Below are positions 6,615 through 12,563 of a stretch of 12,563 nucleotides of DNA, one piece after another (within the stretch, counting starts at the first letter, position 1; each line of letters begins with the position of its first letter). The stretch comes from CAITNQ01 sp041661365 (GTDB lineage: Bacteria > Latescibacterota > UBA2968 > UBA8231): NCBI GenBank assembly GCA_041661365.1, contig JBAZUN010000144.1:1-12563 (forward strand). Reading direction: 5' to 3'. The notes under the pieces are model-generated. The model saw only the letters and a program-made list of their open reading frames with translations. It was not told the DNA's origin and searched no databases. The position numbers and the translations under genes are program-made.

Positions 6615-6638
6615 CTCGGATCACCAGGCGGTTCCGAG
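6615..6638 (+). repeat. Inverted repeat in the 5' leader of the 6656 gene
   Basis: CTCGGA (6615-6620) and TCCGAG (6633-6638) are exact reverse complements around a 12-nt loop. They lie between the predicted transcription start and the SD at 6645-6652. It could be a small leader hairpin or an operator. Stem length is modest, so chance is a real alternative. It is not followed by a T tract. Confidence 0.25.
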
Positions 6639-6655
6639 CGCGCCGGGGAAGGCCA

Positions 6656-7114
6656 ATGCTCAGCGCCGTTGCCTACGCCGAGCCGACCGGTGGGATGGCG
6701 GGGATCAGCACCCGAGCCCGCCGAACCGGGATGCGGGCCGAGTCCAGCCTCAGCCAGGGGCTGGGGATCAGCCCGTTGCGCGCCACCGGCGGACCACCCG
6801 CGGTCCTGTCCACCTCCATTGCCGCCACCAGCCCCCTGGTCCAGCCGGCCGAATCGGGCGCTGGACTCCTCGGCCAGCTCCAGGCCCGCACCGACGACGT
6901 CAGTCCCCTGATCGCCGGTCTGGCCGGCAGTGCCCTGTTGCCGACCTATACCCCCCGTTCGCTCGGTCTGCTCCAGTCCCAACTGGTCAGAACCCGGCAG
7001 GACCTGCAGCGCCTCGACCGCGGCGCGCGGCTGTTGCAGTTGGCCGGCCCCCCCTTCGGCGGGATCGCCGACGCGGGATCCTTCCTGACCGGTTCCCTGG
7101 ACCTGCTCGGTTGA
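6656..7114 (+). CDS. Hypothetical protein, 152 aa, no recognised family
   Basis: I do not recognise a family. The ATG at 6656 follows GGGGAAGG (6645-6652). The in-frame GTG at 6611 would add 15 residues but lies only a few bases after the predicted transcription start, so the ATG is preferred. Codons are strongly G/C-ending, supporting a real gene. The N-terminal half is rich in Ala, Gly, Ser, Thr and Arg. The C-terminal half (about residues 105-130, SLGLLQSQLVRTRQDLQRLD) is amphipathic and helix- or coiled-coil-prone, followed by a Gly/Leu-rich end. No cleavable signal peptide, membrane span or cysteine motif is visible. It is the first gene after the promoter and lies 11 nt upstream of the M6 protease. 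That suggests a small accessory or secretion-linked partner, but this is inference only. Confidence 0.65.
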   Translation: MLSAVAYAEPTGGMAGISTRARRTGMRAESSLSQGLGISPLRATGGPPAVLSTSIAATSPLVQPAESGAGLLGQLQARTDDVSPLIAGLAGSALLPTYTPRSLGLLQSQLVRTRQDLQRLDRGARLLQLAGPPFGGIADAGSFLTGSLDLLG

Positions 7115-7125
7115 GCGGAGATCCA

Positions 7126-10100
7126 GTGCCGCGCACCGGCGGTCCCCGGCGAGCGGTTCTCCTGTTCTTCCTCCTCTTGATCCTCTGCCGCGGCAGGGCT
7201 CTGGCCGAAGAGGCCGTCGTTCGGTGCGGTGGGGGGGATCCCGTTCGGGCCGGCCGAGTCGCCCTGCCGGCCGGTCGGCTCAGCGCCCTGGTGATCTTCG
7301 CCAAGTTCCAGGGCGAGGCTCCGGGCAGCGACCTGGCTCCGACCTGGGCCGCTGAGCTGTTCGACCCGGCGCGGCCGGGGAGCTTCGTCCACTTCTACGA
7401 CGAGATGTCCCGCGGCAGGCTGCAGGTCGACGGCCAGGCCCTGCCCCGCCGGTACACCTCGACGCGGCCGGCCTCGGCCTACCTGGCGACCGGGCCCGGG
7501 GCCCTGGGCCGGTTCGGCGCCTTCAACCTGGAGATCCTGATCCAGGCCGACCGGGACGCCGATTTCGGCCGCTTCGACAACGACGGGCCGGACGGGATCC
7601 CCAACTCCGGGGACGACGACGGGTACGTGGACGTGGTCTTCATCAACCTGCTCACCGTGCCGACCGGGTTCCTGCTCGGCTCGGCCAGCGGGTACGCCTC
7701 CCTGGGGCTGGACACCGACTACCTCAGCGACGACCCGGCCAGCGGCGGCGGCGTGGTGCGGGTGCGCAGCCGGTTCAGCGGCTTCGGCGGCACGACCCAG
7801 CGCGGGCACGTCTTCTCGGTCACCGCGGCCACCATGTGCCACGAGTTCGGGCACGTCCTCGGGCTGGTCGACCTGTTCGACCAGAGCTCGCTGAGCGCCA
7901 GCGGCCAGCTCGACCCGGAGGAGGACAGCGCCGGCGTGGGGAAGTGGTGCCTGATGGGCCTGGGCACCCCCGGCTGGGGCGTGGAGGACGGCCCCAACGC
8001 CTTCTCGGCCTGGTCCCTGGCCCGGCTCGGTTGGGTCGAGGTGGTCGAGGTCAGGCAGACCGTGCGCGGGCTGGTCCTCGACGATCTGATGGCCGGCGGC
8101 CGGGTCTGGAAGATTTCCCTGACGCCGGACGAGTACTTCCTGCTCGAGAATCGGCAGGCTACCGGTTCGTTCTACAACCGCAACCTGCCGGCCTCCGGGC
8201 TGCTGATCTGGCACGTCGACGAGCGGGCCGACAACGACGAGGAGCGCCATAAGCGGGTCGATCTGGTCTGCGCCGACGGGCTCTTCACCGATAGGGGATA
8301 CCCCGGTCTCGAACCTGACCCTACTGCAGGTCGGGACAACCTCGACTTCTGGTCGCGCGACGCGACCTACGCCACGGCCCACAACGGGAACCAGGGCGAC
8401 GCCGGAGACCCGTTCGACGGGGTGCGGTACACCGCCTGGCACAGCAACACCAACCCCGGGGCCCTGGCCCACGCCGGACTGACCCGCGGGGTGCCGCTCG
8501 GGATCGCGGTCGAGAAGATCCGGGCCGAGGGGACCCGCATGGTGGTCGACCTGGTCCTCGACCGTCCCCAGGACGGGGTCATCTCGAGGGACACGACCTG
8601 GACCGGCACGGTGGAGCTCCTCGGCGACCTGGTGGTGGCGCCCGGTGCGACCTTGACCCTGGCGTCCGGGACCCAGGTCCGCTTCGCCTCCTTTGACTGG
8701 CGGCGCACCGGCTTTGAGCCCCAGCGGTGCGAGCTGCTGGTCTACGGGAGGATCGAGTTTGAGGGCACGGAGGCCCTGCCCGTGTCGTTCGCCCCCACCC
8801 AGCGGCTGGGGCAGTGGACCGGGATCTTCCTCATGGTCGGGCAGGTGCTCGACCCGGCGCGGGTCCGGATCCAGGGCGCGCGGTACGGCGTGGTCGACCT
8901 GCGGCTCCCCCCGGGGGTGACCCGGTGGAGCGGCTCGCGCTCGCTCTTCGGCGACCTGGTGATCCCCCCGGAGTCCGAGCTGGTGGTGGAGGAGGGAGCG
9001 GTGGTCGGGTTCGCCGGCGACCTGACCGAGCGCGGGATCTTCCCGGGCCTGGGCGAGCTGATCGTCGAGGGGCGGCTCTCGGTGGCCGGAAGCAGCGGTC
9101 GGCCGGTCCTGCTCACCGGTGACCTCGCTCAGCCGGACCAGATCTGGTACGGGATCCGGATCGAGCCGGGCGGCCAGGTCGCGCTGCGCGGGGTTGAGGT
9201 TCAGCGGGCCGGGTTCGGGATCAACGGCGCGGTGAGCGACGACCGCGAGCTGACCGTGGTCGACTCCCGGTTCAGCGGGAACCTGGTCTGCGGGCTGCGG
9301 CTCGAGCTCGAGGGGAAGGCCCGGGTCGAGGGAACGACCTTCTCGCAGACCGGCGGACAGGGGATCTGGGTCGAGGGGAACGGTCGCCTGGAGGCGCGGG
9401 GGGTGACCGTGCAGGAGAGCGGCCGCGAAGGGGTCTTCATCGGGAACGCCGCCCTGGACGCGGAGGACCTGACGGTCGAGGACTCCGGGTTCGGCGAGTC
9501 GACCGAGCCGCGGGCCGGGATCCGCGCGCTCGGGGGCCGTGGCCAGCGTCTCGAGATCCGCTCGGGACAGGTGGGGGGGAGCACCGGCCCTGGGCTCGAC
9601 CTGACCGGATGGGAAGGCGAGGTCAGGCTCAGCGGGGTGACCCTGACCGGGAACGGCGGAGACGGACTGCGGACCGGGGGAGGGCCAGTCCACCTTTCTG
9701 AGATGATGGTCGAGGGGAACACCGGCCGCGGGACCGCGCTCCCTGGTCCGGGCCCGGTCGAGGTGGCCGACTCGCGGTTCGTTGCCAATGGCCAGGCCGG
9801 GGCGCGGTTGGAGGGACCGATGACGGCCCGGGTGACGGGGAATACCTTCACCGGAGCCTCGGGGCTGGAGCTGGAGGGTGCGGATTCGATCCTGGTCCGA
9901 CTCAATCGATTTGAGGGGGCGAGCGTGGGACTGTCCTCGCTTGGCTCGGCTCCCCGGGTCGAGGCGAATCGCTTTACCGGGAACCTCACGGCCGTGCGCC
10001 TGAGCGGGAATCGGGTGCCCCGCCAGTTCCGGGGCAACCTGTTCAGCGTTGACTCGGTCCACGTGGAGAACGCCGCGGCCGTGACCCTGGAGGCGGCGGG

Positions 10101-10503
10101 GAACTACTGGGGCACGGCGGACAGCGCCGCCATCGCGGCCAGGATCACGGGGCCGGTGACCTGGGTGCCGTTCCTCGTCACCGAGCCTGACCTGACCGCG
10201 GTCACCGGCCCGATGGCAGTCCCGATCCGGTCCGGTCTGTGGCCGGCCTTCCCCAATCCCTTCAACGGGGAGACGGTCATCCCCTTCCGCACGGCCGCTT
10301 CCGGGCCGGTGCGGCTGACGGTCTACGACGGTCTCGGGCAGCCGGTGCGGGAGCTGGTCGATACCGTGCTGCCGGCCGGCGAGGGTACGGCCCGCTGGGA
10401 CGGCCGGGATGGCCGGGGTGTTCCGGCCGCGTCCGGGGTCTACCTCGTCCGACTGCAGGCCGGCCCGGGGATCTGGATCGGTCGGGTCGTCCTGTTGCGC
10501 TGA
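7126..10503 (+). CDS. Secreted M6-family metalloprotease with beta-helix repeats and FlgD-like C-terminal domain
   Basis: The GTG at 7126 follows GGAG (7117-7120) with 5 nt spacing and gives 1125 aa; the open frame upstream of it (from 6178) is non-coding shadow. Residues 1-27 form a signal peptide (RR, hydrophobic core AVLLFFLLLILC, cleavage after ALA). The M6 (immune-inhibitor-A-like) domain spans about 40-470. It has a Ca-binding-like acidic loop FDNDGPDGIPNSGDDDG (about 149-165), zinc motif HEFGHVLGLVD (239-249; ligands H239, H243, D249; catalytic E240), a candidate Met-turn (M277) and the family motif SGLLIWHVDE (about 357-366). From about 485 to 1010 there are right-handed beta-helix-like repeats with recurrent F.GN/V.GN turns, closing with NYWGTAD. 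Residues about 1035-1125 are a FlgD-type Ig domain (FPNPFNGETVIPF ... GVYLVRL) ending VVLLR, as in Por/T9SS-type tails. It probably acts at or outside the cell surface. Substrate unknown. Confidence 0.9.
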   Translation: MPRTGGPRRAVLLFFLLLILCRGRALAEEAVVRCGGGDPVRAGRVALPAGRLSALVIFAKFQGEAPGSDLAPTWAAELFDPARPGSFVHFYDEMSRGRLQVDGQALPRRYTSTRPASAYLATGPGALGRFGAFNLEILIQADRDADFGRFDNDGPDGIPNSGDDDGYVDVVFINLLTVPTGFLLGSASGYASLGLDTDYLSDDPASGGGVVRVRSRFSGFGGTTQRGHVFSVTAATMCHEFGHVLGLVDLFDQSSLSASGQLDPEEDSAGVGKWCLMGLGTPGWGVEDGPNAFSAWSLARLGWVEVVEVRQTVRGLVLDDLMAGGRVWKISLTPDEYFLLENRQATGSFYNRNLPASGLLIWHVDERADNDEERHKRVDLVCADGLFTDRGYPGLEPDPTAGRDNLDFWSRDATYATAHNGNQGDAGDPFDGVRYTAWHSNTNPGALAHAGLTRGVPLGIAVEKIRAEGTRMVVDLVLDRPQDGVISRDTTWTGTVELLGDLVVAPGATLTLASGTQVRFASFDWRRTGFEPQRCELLVYGRIEFEGTEALPVSFAPTQRLGQWTGIFLMVGQVLDPARVRIQGARYGVVDLRLPPGVTRWSGSRSLFGDLVIPPESELVVEEGAVVGFAGDLTERGIFPGLGELIVEGRLSVAGSSGRPVLLTGDLAQPDQIWYGIRIEPGGQVALRGVEVQRAGFGINGAVSDDRELTVVDSRFSGNLVCGLRLELEGKARVEGTTFSQTGGQGIWVEGNGRLEARGVTVQESGREGVFIGNAALDAEDLTVEDSGFGESTEPRAGIRALGGRGQRLEIRSGQVGGSTGPGLDLTGWEGEVRLSGVTLTGNGGDGLRTGGGPVHLSEMMVEGNTGRGTALPGPGPVEVADSRFVANGQAGARLEGPMTARVTGNTFTGASGLELEGADSILVRLNRFEGASVGLSSLGSAPRVEANRFTGNLTAVRLSGNRVPRQFRGNLFSVDSVHVENAAAVTLEAAGNYWGTADSAAIAARITGPVTWVPFLVTEPDLTAVTGPMAVPIRSGLWPAFPNPFNGETVIPFRTAASGPVRLTVYDGLGQPVRELVDTVLPAGEGTARWDGRDGRGVPAASGVYLVRLQAGPGIWIGRVVLLR

Positions 10504-10515
10504 GAGGAGAGCGAG

Positions 10516-11979
10516 ATGAAGGACCTGTCCTGGTTCCTGCACCGGCTCCACGACTTCGCCTTCCTCACCGAGCCGGACCGCGAGGGTCGGACGGTGATGG
10601 CCTCGAGCCTGAACCAGCGCATGGGTCCCCGCGACTGCAACTTCAGCGAGCGCGAGGAGATCGAGGACGGCCGCCGATGGCGGGTGCTGGTCGACTGGCA
10701 GGGACCGGGGTGCCTGACCCGCTTCTGGACGGCCGGCGACTTCGACGGCGACCTGGAGATCTGGCTCGATGGACAGCGATGGCTCCGCACCACCCTCCGG
10801 GTCCTGTTCGGCGGCGCTCTCTTCCCCTTCATCAAGCCGCTGGTTCTGGACTGTCCCGACTCCAGCCAGGGCCGGGTCTCCTACCTGCCGATCCCCTTTG
10901 CCCGCTCCTGCCGGGTACGGGTCGCCAGCGACACCGGCTCCTTCTACTGGCAGCTCAACGCCCTCCGCTATCCCGAGGGCATGCCGGTGCACCGGGTCCC
11001 GGACCGCTGGAGCGGCGAGGAGGAGGCGGCGCTGGCTCGGGTGCGGGAGCGATGGGCTCAGGTGCGGGTGGTCGAGGATCGATCTCCGGACCCGTGTCCG
11101 CGGGTGGTGGTGCCCGCGACCGGGAGTGCGTCGGTATGGGAGGCGGTCGGGCCGGGGCAGGTGCAGCGGCTTTCCTTCGACCTGGGAGATGGTCAGGTCC
11201 TGGCCACGCTGGCCCTGCAGGCCTGGTGGGACGGCGCTGACGAGCCGGCCGTGGCCGTGCCCCTGCGCCTGCTCTTCTGTCAGGCGACCCGGCCCCGGGA
11301 CTTCGCCTCGCTCTTCGTCTCCCGCCGCGGTTCCCGGGCGACCTGCTCCTTCCCCATGCCGTACGCGGCCGGGGCCCGACTGGCCCTGGTCAATCCGACG
11401 CGGCAGGACCTGGAGATCGGCTGCCGGGTCGACGCCACACCGGCACCGTGCACCACCGACCTGCGGTTCCACTGCAAGACCGGGCACGAGCGGTTCGGGT
11501 ACGGCTCGATCAACCCGCTCCTGCGGGTGAACGGCACGGGCCGGTTCGCGGGGCTCTACCTGGTGACCGAGCAGGTCGGCGTCTCGCACTACGCCTGCTT
11601 CAACCAGGAGGGGAACGAGTACTTCTACGTCGACGGGGAACAGGACCCGTCCTGGCTGGGGACCGGGACCGAGGACTACTTCAACTGCGCCTACTACTAC
11701 GCGCGGGGAGAGGTCGACACCCCGACCCACGGGTGCCTGGATGTAAGGCTGAGCGAGACCGGGCTGGACCAGCGCGGGCTGGTGGCCGCGTACCGCTTCC
11801 ACCTCCTCGACTCGGTGCCGTTCACCCGCTCCCTGCTCTTCCTGCTGGAGGCGGGGTGCCCGCGGAAGGGAGCCCTGGCCGGCGTCAACGGTCAGGAGCA
11901 GGTGGTCTACCAGTGGGCCTGCTTCTGGTACCAGGCCGGTGCCGCCGAGGCTACTCCTCGGCCTGCAGTCGGCGCCTGA
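10516..11979 (+). CDS. GH172 / DUF2961 family glycoside hydrolase-like protein
   Basis: This is a 487-aa protein. ATG follows AGGAG (10505-10509) with 6 nt spacing, 12 nt after the protease stop, so the two are probably cotranscribed. The hallmark FYVDGEQDPSWLGTGTEDYF (370-389) identifies DUF2961, now glycoside hydrolase family 172, whose characterised members act on alpha-D-fructofuranosides and D-arabinofuranosides. By comparison with the known alpha-fructofuranosidase, E386 (GTGTEDYF) is the likely nucleophile. E365 (QEGNE), 21 residues earlier, is the likely acid/base; this assignment is inferred from spacing. Early blocks also fit: SSLNQRMGPRDCN, GCLTRFWTAGDFDGDLEIWLDG and YLPIPFARSCRVR. 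No signal peptide is visible, so a cytoplasmic location is likely. The domain ends near YQWACFWYQ; the final ~13 residues (AGAAEATPRPAVGA) are read through the antisense of the gatB 3' end. The exact substrate cannot be inferred. Confidence 0.88.
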   Translation: MKDLSWFLHRLHDFAFLTEPDREGRTVMASSLNQRMGPRDCNFSEREEIEDGRRWRVLVDWQGPGCLTRFWTAGDFDGDLEIWLDGQRWLRTTLRVLFGGALFPFIKPLVLDCPDSSQGRVSYLPIPFARSCRVRVASDTGSFYWQLNALRYPEGMPVHRVPDRWSGEEEAALARVRERWAQVRVVEDRSPDPCPRVVVPATGSASVWEAVGPGQVQRLSFDLGDGQVLATLALQAWWDGADEPAVAVPLRLLFCQATRPRDFASLFVSRRGSRATCSFPMPYAAGARLALVNPTRQDLEIGCRVDATPAPCTTDLRFHCKTGHERFGYGSINPLLRVNGTGRFAGLYLVTEQVGVSHYACFNQEGNEYFYVDGEQDPSWLGTGTEDYFNCAYYYARGEVDTPTHGCLDVRLSETGLDQRGLVAAYRFHLLDSVPFTRSLLFLLEAGCPRKGALAGVNGQEQVVYQWACFWYQAGAAEATPRPAVGA

Positions 11980-12563
11980 GCAGCTCGGCGGCGGTCTGGG
12001 GGTTGGCCTTCCCGCGGCTGGCCTTCATCACCTGGCCCAGGAGGAACTGCACCGGCTTCTCGTTCCCGGCCCGCACCTTGGCCACGGCCTCGGGGTTCTG
12101 GGCCACGACCTGCGCCACCAGGCTTTCGAGGGCACCTTCGTCGGAGATCTGGCCCAGGCCACGCGCCTCGACGATCCGGCCCGGTGATCCGCCTTCCTCC
12201 CAAAGCGTGGAAAAAACGACTTTTGCCGCGCTCAGGCTGACGGTGTCGGTCTCGACCAGCGTCACCAACTCGGTTAAGGCCTGGGGCTCAAAGCGGATCT
12301 CGTTGATGCTGCCGCCGTCGTCCTTGAGCCGGCGGAACAGCTCCCCGGTCATCCAGTTGGCCACCGGTTTGGCATAGCCCTTGTCTTGACCGACAGCCTT
12401 CTCGAACCAGGCGGCGGTCTCCTGATCCTCCACCAGCAGGGCCACGTCCTGCGGCCCCAGGCCGTACTGGCGGGCGAAGCGGGCCGCCTTTGCCTCGGGG
12501 AGCTCGGGGAGACGGCCGCGCACCCCCTCGATCCCTTCCCCCGTCAGGGTCAGGGGGAGGAGA
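11951..12563 (-). CDS. gatB: Aspartyl/glutamyl-tRNA amidotransferase subunit B, C-terminal part (5' end outside window)
   Basis: About 203 codons on the minus strand, open through the window edge, with a TAG stop at 11951-11953. GatB with GatA and GatC converts misacylated Glu-tRNA(Gln) or Asp-tRNA(Asn) to the amide form. The visible part begins LTLTGEGIEGVRGRLPELPEAK, typical of the GatB middle/helical region. It continues through the YqeY-like tRNA-binding tail: YAKPVANWMTGELFRRL, then AGNEKPVQFLLGQVMKASRG and KANPQTAAELLRRRL at the C-terminus. The family is about 475-480 aa, so the catalytic cradle domain is missing here. The apparent GTG at 12523 is not the real start, since homology continues upstream. 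The last 29 bases overlap the convergent GH172 gene. It is a housekeeping gene and marks the chromosomal context. Confidence 0.94.
   Translation of the reverse strand, partial: LLPLTLTGEGIEGVRGRLPELPEAKAARFARQYGLGPQDVALLVEDQETAAWFEKAVGQDKGYAKPVANWMTGELFRRLKDDGGSINEIRFEPQALTELVTLVETDTVSLSAAKVVFSTLWEEGGSPGRIVEARGLGQISDEGALESLVAQVVAQNPEAVAKVRAGNEKPVQFLLGQVMKASRGKANPQTAAELLRRRLQAEE

Noticed and set aside
6178..7125. Upstream extension of the M6 protease frame (a 1441-codon open frame starting at 6178)
   Set aside because: This part overlaps pafA and the 152-aa gene in another frame and is Arg/Pro/Gly-rich nonsense. The SD and signal peptide place the real start at GTG 7126.
6946..11802. 1618-codon open frame on the minus strand opposite the protease and GH172 genes
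   Set aside because: It is an antisense shadow common in very GC-rich DNA. The composition is low-complexity (Pro, Arg, Gly, Asp, Val, Leu, His) with no domain, while the + strand has clear families with signal peptide and catalytic motifs.
1..12563. CRISPR arrays, tRNA/rRNA genes, insertion sequences, attachment sites
   Set aside because: No regularly spaced direct repeats, cloverleaf-like or rRNA-like segments, transposase genes or terminal inverted repeats were seen.

Overview
The window is very GC-rich (about 70% by eye, strong G/C preference at third codon positions). It carries a complete Pup/UBact-type bacterial proteasome locus from an organism that is probably not an actinobacterium. 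Three things point to a Gram-negative, FCB-like or candidate-phylum genome (Latescibacteria, Eisenbacteria and similar). The Pup-like modifier has the UBact form, with a VDP...RRY..RTGQ C-terminus. The M6 protease ends in the FlgD-like/Por-type sorting tail common in those lineages. The surrounding genes (GH172/DUF2961, beta-helix protease) also fit. The phylum is an inference, not read directly.

Layout. Positions 1-80 hold the last 25 codons of an unidentified + strand gene. Positions 130-6571 form a tight + strand operon: arc (proteasomal AAA ATPase), dop (depupylase/deamidase), ubact/pup (63 aa modifier), prcB (20S beta), prcA (20S alpha) and pafA (modifier ligase). Gaps are 2-21 bases or ATGA/TGATG overlaps. 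pafA is interrupted by an apparent one-base deletion near 6134, which splits it into an N-terminal part (5145-6149) and a C-terminal part (6137-6571). A well-formed sigma70-like promoter (TTGAGG, 17 nt, TATATT) sits across the pafA stop and starts a second unit: a 152-aa orphan protein (6656-7114), a secreted 1125-aa M6 metalloprotease with a beta-helix stalk and FlgD-like tail (7126-10503), and a GH172/DUF2961 glycosidase-like protein (10516-11979). The 3' end of that unit overlaps, tail to tail, the 3' end of gatB (minus strand, 5' part outside the window).

How the genes work together. By family knowledge, Dop deamidates the C-terminal Gln of the modifier to Glu, and PafA ligates that Glu to substrate lysines. 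ARC recognises tagged proteins, unfolds them and feeds them into the PrcA/PrcB 20S core; Dop can also remove the tag. The oddities most worth attention are the ARC C-terminus (GQVV instead of the usual GQYL docking motif), a modifier with no lysine at all, the pafA frameshift, and the convergent GH172/gatB overlap.
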